This document shows positions 7,920-15,685 of a stretch of DNA of 64,000 bases, piece by piece. Source of the stretch: Carnobacterium_A sp047553015 (GTDB taxonomy: Bacteria; Bacillota; Bacilli; Lactobacillales; Carnobacteriaceae); NCBI RefSeq assembly GCF_047553015.1, contig NZ_CP180212.1, positions 1,612,001 to 1,676,000 on the forward strand, written 5' to 3'. Position 1 is the stretch's first letter. Each line of letters starts with the position of its first letter. The notes below the pieces were generated by a model that saw nothing but the letters and a program-made list of their open reading frames with translations, was not told the origin of the DNA and searched no databases. Made by a program: the position numbers and the translations under genes.

Positions 7920-8309
7920 TTAGTTAGTCATCATATATAGCTCGATTGGCAAACCATCTGGATCTTTTAAAAATGTGTATGAACCGCCAGTAAATTCATC
8001 TACGCGAATCGTCTCTGTTTCGATACCGCTTTGATGTAATTCAGTGACTACCTCACTAAGATTATCTACAGAAAAACAGAGGTGCCTTAGTCCACGAGCT
8101 TCTGGAGTCGTTGGGCGTTCTGGTGGATTTGGAAAAGAAAATAATTCTATTTCGCTCTCTCCAATTTTTAAATCTAACTTATACGAATCTCGTTCTTTTC
8201 TATAATTTTCTCGAATGATTTTTAGTCCAAGTATTTTGGTATAAAAATATTTAGACTTTTCATAATCCGATGCAATGATAGCTACATGATGGATACGATT
8301 CAGCTTCAT
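7920..8309 (-). CDS. gloA2: VOC family protein (GloA2/YaeR-like glyoxalase-fold)
   Basis: 129-residue vicinal-oxygen-chelate protein of the YaeR/GloA2 type: IHHVAIIASDYEKSKYFYT at the N-terminus, IELFSFPNPPERP in the middle, GLRHLCFSVDN and LKDPDGLPIELY at the end. The putative metal ligands are His8, the Glu of EIELF, His of LRHLCF and Glu of PIELY. GAGGATAAGAAA precedes the ATG at 8309. Its stop lies 15 nt before gloA, so the two are likely co-transcribed. The enzymatic reaction of this subfamily is not firmly established. Confidence 0.85.
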   Translation of the reverse strand: MKLNRIHHVAIIASDYEKSKYFYTKILGLKIIRENYRKERDSYKLDLKIGESEIELFSFPNPPERPTTPEARGLRHLCFSVDNLSEVVTELHQSGIETETIRVDEFTGGSYTFLKDPDGLPIELYMMTN

Positions 8310-8367
8310 TTTCTTATCCTCCAGCGAAAGAGGACGAATGAATCTTCGCCCCTTACTTACATTTTAA

Positions 8368-9355
8368 TTAAGACCGTAAGATTTTTTCAATTTCAGCTAA
8401 TTCTGTTACTGTAAAATCAAGATTATCTAACGCCTTCACGTTGTCTTCAATTTGACTCACTTTGCTTGCTCCAATTAGGACACTTGTTACTTTCCCATCT
8501 CTTAGAATCCATGAAACAGCCATCTCAGCTAAGGTTTGCCCGCGGCGTTTTGCAATAGTGTTCAAGGCTCTAGATTGATCAATTTTAGCATGGACTTTTC
8601 CTTCATCTAAGAAGATACTGCTCGAACGTCCTGCTCTAGAGTCTTCTGGAATACCATCAAGAACGGTCTGTTAACATGCCTTGAGCTAATGGACTGAACG
8701 CAATGGAGCCTAATTGATTTTCTTGTAAAACATCTTGTAAGCCATCTTCTATCCATCGGTTATACATGCTGTATGAGGGTTGGTGAATAATAAACGGTGT
8801 CTTAAGGTCTTTAAATATTTTTGTGATTTCTGTTGTTTGTTCAGCAGAATAATTAGAAATCCCAATGTACAAAGCTTTACCTTGGCGAACCATTAAATCT
8901 AAAGCTTGAGCTGTCTCTTCAAAAGGAGTATCTGGATCTGGACGGTGAGAATAAAAGATATCTACGTAGTCTAGTCCCATACGATTTAAACTTTGATCAA
9001 TACTAGCTGTCAAATTCTTTTTAGAACCAAATTCGCCATAAGGTCCTGGCCACATATAATAACCTGCCTTACTAGAGATAATCAATTCATCACGATAAGG
9101 AAGTAAATCTTGTTTAAGAATACGGCCAAAATTTTCTTCCGCACTACCTGCAGGAGGGCCATAATTATTGGCTAAATCAAAATGAGTGATACCTAAATCA
9201 AAAGCACGGTGAACCATTTTACGACTATTTTCAAATAAATCAACGTCTCCAAAATTATGCCATAATCCTAGTGATAGAGCTGGTAACTTTAATCCACTAT
9301 TGCCTACACGATTATAAATCATTTTTTCATAACGATCTTCTGCTGCTTGATACAT
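8368..9355 (-). pseudogene. Aldo/keto reductase (YghZ/Kv-beta-like), frameshifted
   Basis: NADPH-dependent aldo-keto reductase of the L-glyceraldehyde-3-phosphate reductase group. The first frame (9355 down to 8657) holds the catalytic Asp/Tyr segment THFDLANNYGPPAGSAE, the Lys in IISSKAGY and the His in IFYSHRPDPDTP, but ends prematurely in a TGA just after GMLTDR. The second frame continues with LDGIPEDSRAGRSSS and runs through MAVSWILRDGKVTSVLIGAS to a stop at 8368. The expected Tyr codon between GMLTDR and LDGIP appears reduced to one base, so a 2-nt deletion near 8658-8662 restores the fit. The truncated product lacks the C-terminal cofactor-binding strand and should be inactive. A ribosome site (GGAG, 7 nt) precedes the ATG. 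A sequencing error is possible. Confidence 0.85.
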
Positions 9356-9497
9356 TGACTCACTCCGCTTCTTTAATTATTTATTATACGTTTTCATTAT
9401 ATCGCTTCCATATAGAGATAACAACCTGTACGAATCGGCCATTTCTTACAGAATAAAAAAGTGAATTATTCTGTTTAAGTAAATACTGAAATGAAAA

Positions 9498-9545
9498 GAC
9501 ACCCACTAAATCCACTAAAAACGATAGTTGATTCGTGTGAATGCC
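9498..9545 (-). terminator. Terminator of the mgl operon
   Basis: A long minus-strand hairpin with two stacked stems (8 of 9 inner pairs, outer arm with several G-U pairs) followed by TTTTC. The surrounding gap 9356-9556 holds no gene; the aldo-keto reductase promoter must lie here but is not clear. Confidence 0.6.
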
Positions 9546-9556
9546 TTCTTACCTGA

Positions 9557-9736
9557 TTAACTTAGCAATGCAATACCTAATACAATAACCAACGCGGCAA
9601 CAATTCCAAATATAAATTTGTTAATGGAATCTACGCTGACGTCAATTTTTTCATAAAGCGAATCTTTTCCTATAACTTTTTTTGCAGTTGCTTGTTCTTC
9701 TGTTTGTGATAAATCAACGCTTTCTATTTCTTCCAA
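9557..9736 (-). CDS. Small single-pass membrane protein at the end of the mgl operon
   Basis: About 59 residues: an acidic, soluble N-terminal part (EEIESVDLSQTEEQ, DKIDVSVDSINKF-like region) and one C-terminal hydrophobic helix (FIFGIVAALVIVLGIALLS) that ends the protein. An open frame reaches a TTG at 9751, but GGAGAG fits a TTG at 9736 with normal spacing, so I start there; neither start is certain. It follows mglC by about 30 nt and precedes the operon terminator, so it is co-transcribed with the galactose importer. I know no named family for it. A role as a small accessory subunit of the permease is a guess from position. Confidence 0.6.
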   Translation of the reverse strand: MEEIESVDLSQTEEQATAKKVIGKDSLYEKIDVSVDSINKFIFGIVAALVIVLGIALLS

Positions 9737-9766
9737 AACAAGACTCTCCAATCTGAACCAATAGCA

Positions 9767-10786
9767 TTACTTTTTAACAATGTATTTACGAACATCAATA
9801 GAAACGGCTAAAATAATGATTAGACCTTTGATGATGTACTGAAGATAAGGACTAACTCCAACAAATGTTAAACCGTAGTTAATGAATTGTAGAATAACCG
9901 CTCCCATAATAACACCCGGGATAGTTCCAACTCCTCCAGAGAATGAAACTCCACCAATAACACTTGCTGAAATAGCATCTAAATCATAGTTTAATCCAGT
10001 GTTACTCGTTGTTGAACCGATACGGGCTGCTTCTAAGAAGCCAGCAATTCCATAAAGTAAACCTGAAATAATAAAGATAATCATAATATTTTTAACAATA
10101 TTTACACCAGATACTTCAGCAGCTTCTGTGTTTCCACCAATAGCATACATATTTTTACCTAATTTAGTTTTATTCCAAACAAACCACATAATGACTGAAA
10201 TAATAGCCGCATAAAAAATAACGTACGGCAATTGAACGGGTCCAATATCGACTGTATTGCGTACTAAATCTGTGTAGCGAACGTCTAGCGAACCAATTGG
10301 TTGTGCTCCATTAGGTGGACGATCGATATAAATTAGCGATAAGCCATACGCAATCAATTGTGTGCCAAGAGTAATAATAAAGGCGTGAACTTTTAATTTT
10401 GCTACACCAAAACCATTAATTGCACCAAACATCATCCCAACTGCGATAGCTGCTAGTAACGGCAAAATAAGTGGAAGTGCAGGTAAATTCGGATACATTC
10501 TTGAAGCATATGACGTACTTTGCGCTAAAGAAGAAGCAACGACTGCCGTAAGCCCTAATATTCGACCAGCTGATAAGTCTGTTCCTTTTAAAATGATTAA
10601 TCCAGCAGCACCTAAGGCCATAATGATTCTAGTGGAAGCTTGTCCAAGTATATTTGTGATATTTTGTAGTGAAATGAATGATGGCTCCATAATAATTACA
10701 ACCAGTATTAAAGCACCTAATACGATGTATAAAGAATAATTTAGGAGGAAATCATTCAAGGACATTTTCTTTTGTGTGTTCTCCAT
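9767..10786 (-). CDS. mglC: Galactose/methyl-galactoside ABC transporter permease
   Basis: Permease of the RbsC/MglC family (carbohydrate uptake transporter 2). The 339-residue protein has about ten hydrophobic helices, the GAAGLIILKGTDLSAGRILG segment and the cytoplasmic EAA-like loop (AIGGNTEAAEVSGVN) that docks on the ATPase. Family landmarks such as GLNYDLDAISASVIGGVSF and GGVGTIPGVIMGA are intact. Start supported by AGAGGTG 5-6 nt before the ATG. It lies 56 nt downstream of mglA, in the standard B-A-C order, and with the galactose-type ATPase upstream points to galactose/glucose or methyl-galactoside. Confidence 0.93.
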   Translation of the reverse strand: MENTQKKMSLNDFLLNYSLYIVLGALILVVIIMEPSFISLQNITNILGQASTRIIMALGAAGLIILKGTDLSAGRILGLTAVVASSLAQSTSYASRMYPNLPALPLILPLLAAIAVGMMFGAINGFGVAKLKVHAFIITLGTQLIAYGLSLIYIDRPPNGAQPIGSLDVRYTDLVRNTVDIGPVQLPYVIFYAAIISVIMWFVWNKTKLGKNMYAIGGNTEAAEVSGVNIVKNIMIIFIISGLLYGIAGFLEAARIGSTTSNTGLNYDLDAISASVIGGVSFSGGVGTIPGVIMGAVILQFINYGLTFVGVSPYLQYIIKGLIIILAVSIDVRKYIVKK

Positions 10787-10842
10787 TTTTACACCTCTCT
10801 TAAAAGATCTTGAAAGTTAAGCTTTTAGATTATTTAACTGAA

Positions 10843-12351
10843 TTAAATAAATTTCGCTGACAATCTCAAAATCTCTTCTTGTGTCATATTTTTTGTTTCG
10901 TCTATCCCTGCTACACGGCCATTTGACATAACGAGCATACGATCACTTATTCCTATCAACTCAGCCATTTCACTAGAAACAACAATGACAGACTTGCCCT
11001 TGTGTGCTAGTTCTAAGATTAGTTGGTAAATTTCGTATTTTGCTCCTACATCAATGCCGCGTGTTGGCTCATCTAGCAAATAAACATCTGCATCGGTTAA
11101 TAACCATCTTCCGATAATCACTTTTTGCTGATTTCCACCAGATAAACTTCCGATATGTGTTTTAGAACTTGGCGTTTTAACATTCATACTCTTAATCACG
11201 CCAGCGGTATCTTTTTCCATCGATTTATCATTAACTATTCCATTTTTTGTGTAATGGTTTAAGTTAGCAATGATTGCATTAAATGTAATACTTAATCCAC
11301 CAAATATCCCTGTTGCACGGCGTTCTTCTGTTACAAAAGCAAAACCATTATTGATAGCATCTCTGGAATGATTATTTTGAATCACTTTTCCATTTAGTAA
11401 AATTTCACCTGATTCATGGCGAGCTACTCCGAAAATGTTTTCCAACAGCTCTGTTCTTCTTGACCCTACCAGTCCAGCTATTCCTAGTACTTCACCTTTT
11501 TTCAAAGTAAAAGAGACGTCTTGTATCGAAGGTTGATACGTTGCTGTTAGATTTTTCACTTCTAATACAACTTCACCAGGCACATTGTTTTTAGGTGGGA
11601 AACGATCACTCAATTCTCGTCCAACCATTAAGTTGATAATTTTTCCCATAGTCAACTCTGCTGCTGGTGCTGTACTGACCCATTGTCCATCACGCATAAT
11701 AGTAACTTCGTCAGATATTCGTAAAATTTCTTCCATTTTGTGCGATATGTAGACTACAGCACAGCCTTCTGCCTTTAGCTTATTAATGATTCTGAACAAA
11801 TGATTCACTTCTTTTTCTGAAAGAGAAGACGTTGGTTCATCTAATACTAAAATTTTTGCACCGTAACTAACAGCCTTAGCAATCTCTACCATTTGTCTTT
11901 GTGATACAGATAAGGTCCCAATTTCTTTTTTAGGATTTAGATCAATATCTAACTCTTTAAATATATTTTCAGTGTCTTGATACATTTGTTTTTCATCTAC
12001 TAATAGACCCTTCATTGGAAAACGTCCAAGCCAAATATTCTCCATGATACTTCTACGCATCACTTGATTTAACTCTTGGTGAACCATTGAAACACCGTGT
12101 TCTAAAGCATCTTTAGGATTTTTAAACTTTGTGGATACACCATCAATCAAAATATCTCCTGCATCTTCTGTATAAATTCCAAATAGACATTTCATTAACG
12201 TAGACTTTCCCGCTCCATTTTCACCCATTAAAGCATGAATCGTGCCTGGTCTTAGGCTTAATTGTGCTTGATCTAAAGCTTTTACTCCTGGAAATAATTT
12301 ATCAATATTTTTCATTTCTAATACATAAGTAGGTGTTGCCAAATAAATCAC
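10843..12351 (-). CDS. mglA: Galactose/methyl-galactoside ABC transporter ATP-binding protein (two ABC domains)
   Basis: Tandem ABC ATPase energising sugar import. The first domain has Walker A GENGAGKST (about residues 43-51), the signature LSVSQRQMVEIAKA and Walker B ILVLDEPTSSLSE. The second domain has the degenerate nucleotide loop GLVGSRRTELLE with no Walker lysine, typical of the MglA subtype, but keeps signature LSGGNQQKVIIGRWL and LLDEPTRGIDVG. About 502 residues. The start is a GTG at 12351 preceded by GAGG at short spacing; a TTG at 12342 (reading M-A-T-P-T) has better spacing and is an alternative. An attenuating hairpin lies upstream, between mglB and this gene, so its level should be below that of the binding protein. 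Confidence 0.93.
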   Translation of the reverse strand: MIYLATPTYVLEMKNIDKLFPGVKALDQAQLSLRPGTIHALMGENGAGKSTLMKCLFGIYTEDAGDILIDGVSTKFKNPKDALEHGVSMVHQELNQVMRRSIMENIWLGRFPMKGLLVDEKQMYQDTENIFKELDIDLNPKKEIGTLSVSQRQMVEIAKAVSYGAKILVLDEPTSSLSEKEVNHLFRIINKLKAEGCAVVYISHKMEEILRISDEVTIMRDGQWVSTAPAAELTMGKIINLMVGRELSDRFPPKNNVPGEVVLEVKNLTATYQPSIQDVSFTLKKGEVLGIAGLVGSRRTELLENIFGVARHESGEILLNGKVIQNNHSRDAINNGFAFVTEERRATGIFGGLSITFNAIIANLNHYTKNGIVNDKSMEKDTAGVIKSMNVKTPSSKTHIGSLSGGNQQKVIIGRWLLTDADVYLLDEPTRGIDVGAKYEIYQLILELAHKGKSVIVVSSEMAELIGISDRMLVMSNGRVAGIDETKNMTQEEILRLSAKFI

Positions 12352-12381
12352 CGCCTCTATTTAAACTCATAATTAAAAAAC

Positions 12382-12429
12382 AATAAGAATTGATCAGTAA
12401 AGCATTTACTTACCCTCTCAATTCTTATT
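12382..12429 (-). terminator. Attenuating hairpin between mglB and mglA
   Basis: Perfect 12-bp arms (12382-12393 and 12418-12429) with a second perfect 6-bp stem AGTAAA/TTTACT nested inside; on the minus strand TTTTTTA follows. Such intercistronic hairpins let the binding-protein transcript accumulate while only part of transcription continues into the transporter genes. Confidence 0.8.
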
Positions 12430-12475
12430 ATCTTATCGCTTCTATTTTTTACTTATTGCTGATTCAAAAAGCTAT

Positions 12476-13507
12476 TTACTCTCCTGAGTAAGCTTGGTAA
12501 GGAATGCGAATTGAAATTCCTGTGTCATCGTATTCATAATCTGTGCCGTCAATATAATCTTTGTCTTGAGTAGCGTTTACACCCAATGCGAAAATAGCTT
12601 CTGCCATTCCTACTGCATCTTGTTTAACGGTACCTGACATGTAGTTTTTAGAAATTAAGTCTACTGCTTCATCTGTAGCGTCTACTCCAAAGACAGGAAT
12701 GTATTTGTCATCGCCGTTATTGTATCCACCGGATTGCAATGCTGAGATTGCACCAGATGCCATTGAATCATTGTTTGCTAAAACAACTTCGATATTGTCG
12801 CCTTCACGAGATAACCAAGCTGAGACAGCTGTATTCGCTTTATCTGCATCCCAGTTTGCTACTTGTTGTCCAATTTCATTTACTTCAATGCCTGCATCTT
12901 TAATCGTTGATACTGAGAATTTAGTACGGGCAATAGCTTCGGGATTGTCTGCGTCACCCATCAACATAACGTAGCTCAAAACACCATCGCCATTTTTATC
13001 CAACGTTTTATCTGACTTCCATAATTCAGAAACCATTTCTCCTTGAATGACACCTGCTTCTTCTGGTTTTGTTCCAACAAATCGAGCTTTATCGTAGCCA
13101 GTCATTACTTCCGCATCTGGTTCGCGGTTAAAGAAAACTACTGGAATATCTGCTGCTGCTGCTTTATCAATAACTGTTTGTGCTGCACCAGTATCAACAA
13201 CGTTTACTAATAGTACTTTGACACCTTTTTGGATTAAGACATCAATTTGATCATTTTGTGTTGCTTGATCGCCTTTAGAGTCGTTTAATAATAATTCAAC
13301 ATCTTTGTTGCCTTTTGACGTATCTTCTAATGCTTGTCGAACAGATGAAATATAAGTGTCATCGTATTTATAAAATACTACCCCTATTTTCTCACCAGAT
13401 CCTGATGAATCTGATCCTGCTTCTGAATCTGAATTTCCACAAGCAACTAATGTGCTCATTGTTAATACTGCAGCTGAACCTAATAAAAATTTCTTGAATT
13501 TACTCAT
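12476..13507 (-). CDS. mglB: Galactose/glucose-binding lipoprotein of the ABC transporter
   Basis: Extracellular substrate-binding lipoprotein (periplasmic-binding-protein-like fold, Peripla_BP_4). A signal peptide KFKKFLLGSAAVLTMSTLVAC ends in the lipobox LVAC with the lipidated Cys near residue 23, followed by a Ser/Gly/Asp-rich linker. A calcium-loop-like DKNGDGVLSYV segment, characteristic of galactose/glucose-binding MglB, is present, as are NNDSMASGAI and FGVDATDEAVDLI. GGAGG at 13516-13520 lies 8 nt before the ATG at 13507; the open frame upstream to 13522 has no ribosome site. First gene of the operon, controlled by a promoter with a perfect cre site. Confidence 0.93.
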   Translation of the reverse strand: MSKFKKFLLGSAAVLTMSTLVACGNSDSEAGSDSSGSGEKIGVVFYKYDDTYISSVRQALEDTSKGNKDVELLLNDSKGDQATQNDQIDVLIQKGVKVLLVNVVDTGAAQTVIDKAAAADIPVVFFNREPDAEVMTGYDKARFVGTKPEEAGVIQGEMVSELWKSDKTLDKNGDGVLSYVMLMGDADNPEAIARTKFSVSTIKDAGIEVNEIGQQVANWDADKANTAVSAWLSREGDNIEVVLANNDSMASGAISALQSGGYNNGDDKYIPVFGVDATDEAVDLISKNYMSGTVKQDAVGMAEAIFALGVNATQDKDYIDGTDYEYDDTGISIRIPYQAYSGE

Positions 13508-13537
13508 TTTCCGAACCTCCAACTAACTTATTTTCCC

Positions 13538-13601
13538 TACATGTAAACGTTAACATTTTACATGTAAAACGACTATGTGATTTAATACTGTTTGTGTTCA
13601 A
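13538..13601 (-). promoter_or_regulatory. mglB promoter with CcpA cre site, palindrome and direct repeats
   Basis: Minus-strand TTGAAC (13596-13601), 18-nt spacer, CATAGT (13572-13577). Just downstream, 13542-13555 reads TGTAAACGTTAACA, a perfect match to the cre consensus, in the position of a CcpA roadblock. Abutting it is a perfect 14-bp palindrome TTTTACATGTAAAA (13556-13569). Seen differently, TACATGTAAACG (13538-13549) and TACATGTAAAACG (13559-13571) are direct repeats 21 bp apart, two helical turns, as expected for an AraC-type response regulator site. I infer catabolite repression plus a specific regulator. Confidence 0.75.
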
Positions 13602-13630
13602 AATGATACGATGTTCATTTTTCACAAAAA

Positions 13631-13654
13631 AAAAAGTAGATTTCTCTACTTTTT
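13631..13654 (-). terminator. Terminator after the DUF368/PopT gene
   Basis: AAAAAGTAGA/TCTACTTTTT arms with a 4-nt loop; on the minus strand ten Ts follow. It separates this gene from the mglB promoter. Confidence 0.85.
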
Positions 13655-13676
13655 CATCTGTTTTACACCATACTCT

Positions 13677-14573
13677 TCAGTGAATCTTCTTTTTACCTAA
13701 TTGATAGATACCCATAAAGCATAAAACCATTAAAACTAAGCCAATCAAGGCAAACGGCAATCCATTTGTAGTTGTTAAATCATTTAGTGCATTAGTATTG
13801 TACATAATAGCAAAAGGCGAAGCGAGTACAAGTCCTAAAATACCACTATATGTTAATGAACTATAATGTTTAAACAAATACTCAATCACTTTACTAATTA
13901 AAAAGATTCCAATTAAAACGCCAATACCAAAAACACTTAAAACAATAAAATTAGGTAAAAGAGTCGTCATATCTCCTGCTCGCAAAGCATCAATAAAACT
14001 CGTAATGGTATTGATAATAGAATAATAATACCCTAAAATCATTAAAACCAATGACCCACTCATCCCCGGAACAATCATTGTTGCCGAAGCGATGACTCCA
14101 ATCCCAAATAACTTTATCAAGCTAAATGGTGTTAGCGCGATTGCTTCAAAAGAAGACTCTGCTCCTTGAAACATTGGTAAAATAGCTACTAATGCAAACA
14201 TGATCACAAAAACGACTAAATGACTGACTGTTAACTTTTCATTTTTCATTTTTAGCCCTGCTCTAAAAGAAACCCATAAAACGGGAACACCACCCAATAT
14301 TAATCCAACAAAAGCTAAGGCTGTTGGAAGTGTATATTGGCTTAATAAAAATTCAATCGTATAAGTGAACGCAACAATTCCAAAAGCAGCACCAATCAAA
14401 ATCGGCAGCAACGTCTTCAGACTAGCTTTCCAATTCTTAAATAACTGACTAATTGAAAAAATCATGCGGTCATAAATTCCAAGTGAGACCGCCATTGTTC
14501 CTCCGCTTACTCCTGGTATAATATTTGAAATACCAATGACCATCCCTTTAAGTATATCTATCAAATAATTCAT
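13677..14573 (-). CDS. popT: DUF368 / PopT-type undecaprenyl-phosphate translocase
   Basis: Polytopic membrane protein of the DUF368 family, which has been shown in Gram-positive bacteria to recycle undecaprenyl phosphate across the membrane. The duplicated proline/glycine signature is visible: ISNIIPGVSGGTMAVSLG near the N-terminus and ATMIVPGMSGSLVLMILG in the middle, reflecting two inverted halves with about eight to nine hydrophobic helices. About 298 residues. GAGG is 6 nt before the ATG at 14573, which I choose over upstream ATGs at 14579 and 14585. It stands between the mgl operon and the sugar-sensing genes, with its own terminator; there is no visible functional link with them. Confidence 0.85.
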   Translation of the reverse strand: MNYLIDILKGMVIGISNIIPGVSGGTMAVSLGIYDRMIFSISQLFKNWKASLKTLLPILIGAAFGIVAFTYTIEFLLSQYTLPTALAFVGLILGGVPVLWVSFRAGLKMKNEKLTVSHLVVFVIMFALVAILPMFQGAESSFEAIALTPFSLIKLFGIGVIASATMIVPGMSGSLVLMILGYYYSIINTITSFIDALRAGDMTTLLPNFIVLSVFGIGVLIGIFLISKVIEYLFKHYSSLTYSGILGLVLASPFAIMYNTNALNDLTTTNGLPFALIGLVLMVLCFMGIYQLGKKKIH

Positions 14574-14679
14574 ATTCATCCTCATTTACTATATAATTTG
14601 CTACTTTAACATAATAACAGAAGTAGACTATCAAGTGAAATTAAAAAAGGATTAAGATTGTTTATTTTGATTGTTCTTA

Positions 14680-15663
14680 TTAAGGAGAATAAGGTGAAAA
14701 TGGAAATAAAAATTTTTCTTTATTTGACTGGTACATATTCTTTTTAGTAATCCATTCAACTTCAGTAAACATTGGTTCTGCTATTTTTTTATTCTCGGCT
14801 GGATTAAGAGCTTGCTGAATAGAAAGATAGCCAATAGCAAATGGATTTTGGACAATTAGTGCATCGATACTTTCATCTTCTAGCAACTCAATACACTCTT
14901 TTTGGCTATCAAAACCAATAACAGCGACTTCATCTTGTAATTTTTTTATTTTTATTGCTCTTCCAGCACCAATAGTTGTTCGTTCATTAAAAGCTACAAT
15001 TCCGTCCATCTCAGGGTACTTATCCAACATTTCTTCCGTTAAGAGTTGAACCGTCTCACTGTCTGACCAAGATAATTTTTTTTCGATAATTTCGATAGTC
15101 GAAAATTGGTCAATAAAGTCGTAAAAAGCTTGTTCTTTTTCTCTTTCTTGACCACTAGTTGATCTGTCTTCAAAATTTAATATACCTATCTTAGCTTTTT
15201 TTCCTAATTTTTGAATAACTGCCTTTCCTGCCAGTTCTCCTGCTTCTTTATTATTTGTTCCAATATACTTATGTTCATAAGGATCACTTAAAAAACTATC
15301 TATCATAATAAGCTTTATCCCTTTTTTGTAAATTAGATCTAATTCTTTTTTATTTTTCTCTATATCTACTGCAGAAAAGATAATCGTTTCGACTTTTAAA
15401 TCGATTGCTTCTTTTAAATAAATAGTTTGTTGATCACTATCATTTTTTTTATCTGGAACTCTCTTCAAAATACTAACATCATCGTATTCTGAAATTGCAG
15501 TGGCGACTCCTTCTTCAATCATCTGACTATGATAAGAGTCTTGAGAATCTAGAATCAACATAATCGTTTGATTAGTCGTTGACTGTTTGACGCACCCTAC
15601 TAATAATGTAATTAAACAGAACAATCCGACTAGCAACTGATTTCTTCGCTTTTTATCAGTCAT
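14680..15663 (-). CDS. Sugar-binding lipoprotein, probable accessory of the two-component system
   Basis: 327-residue periplasmic-binding-protein-like lipoprotein. The signal peptide ends in the lipobox LLVGC (Cys24), followed by a short linker and a Peripla_BP_4 domain with TIMLILDSQDSYHSQM, IGTNNKEAGELAGKAV, DGIVAFNERTTIGAGRA and VAVIGFDSQKE. It lies 22 nt downstream of the kinase gene, and no permease or ATPase gene follows it. Binding proteins in this position commonly present the ligand to the extracellular domain of a YesM/LytS-like kinase. The ligand is unknown; the adjacent mgl importer suggests galactose or a related sugar. AAAGG about 9 nt before the ATG supports the start. Confidence 0.85.
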   Translation of the reverse strand: MTDKKRRNQLLVGLFCLITLLVGCVKQSTTNQTIMLILDSQDSYHSQMIEEGVATAISEYDDVSILKRVPDKKNDSDQQTIYLKEAIDLKVETIIFSAVDIEKNKKELDLIYKKGIKLIMIDSFLSDPYEHKYIGTNNKEAGELAGKAVIQKLGKKAKIGILNFEDRSTSGQEREKEQAFYDFIDQFSTIEIIEKKLSWSDSETVQLLTEEMLDKYPEMDGIVAFNERTTIGAGRAIKIKKLQDEVAVIGFDSQKECIELLEDESIDALIVQNPFAIGYLSIQQALNPAENKKIAEPMFTEVEWITKKNMYQSNKEKFLFPFSPYSP

Positions 15664-15685
15664 ATGACCAACCTTTCTTAGTTCA

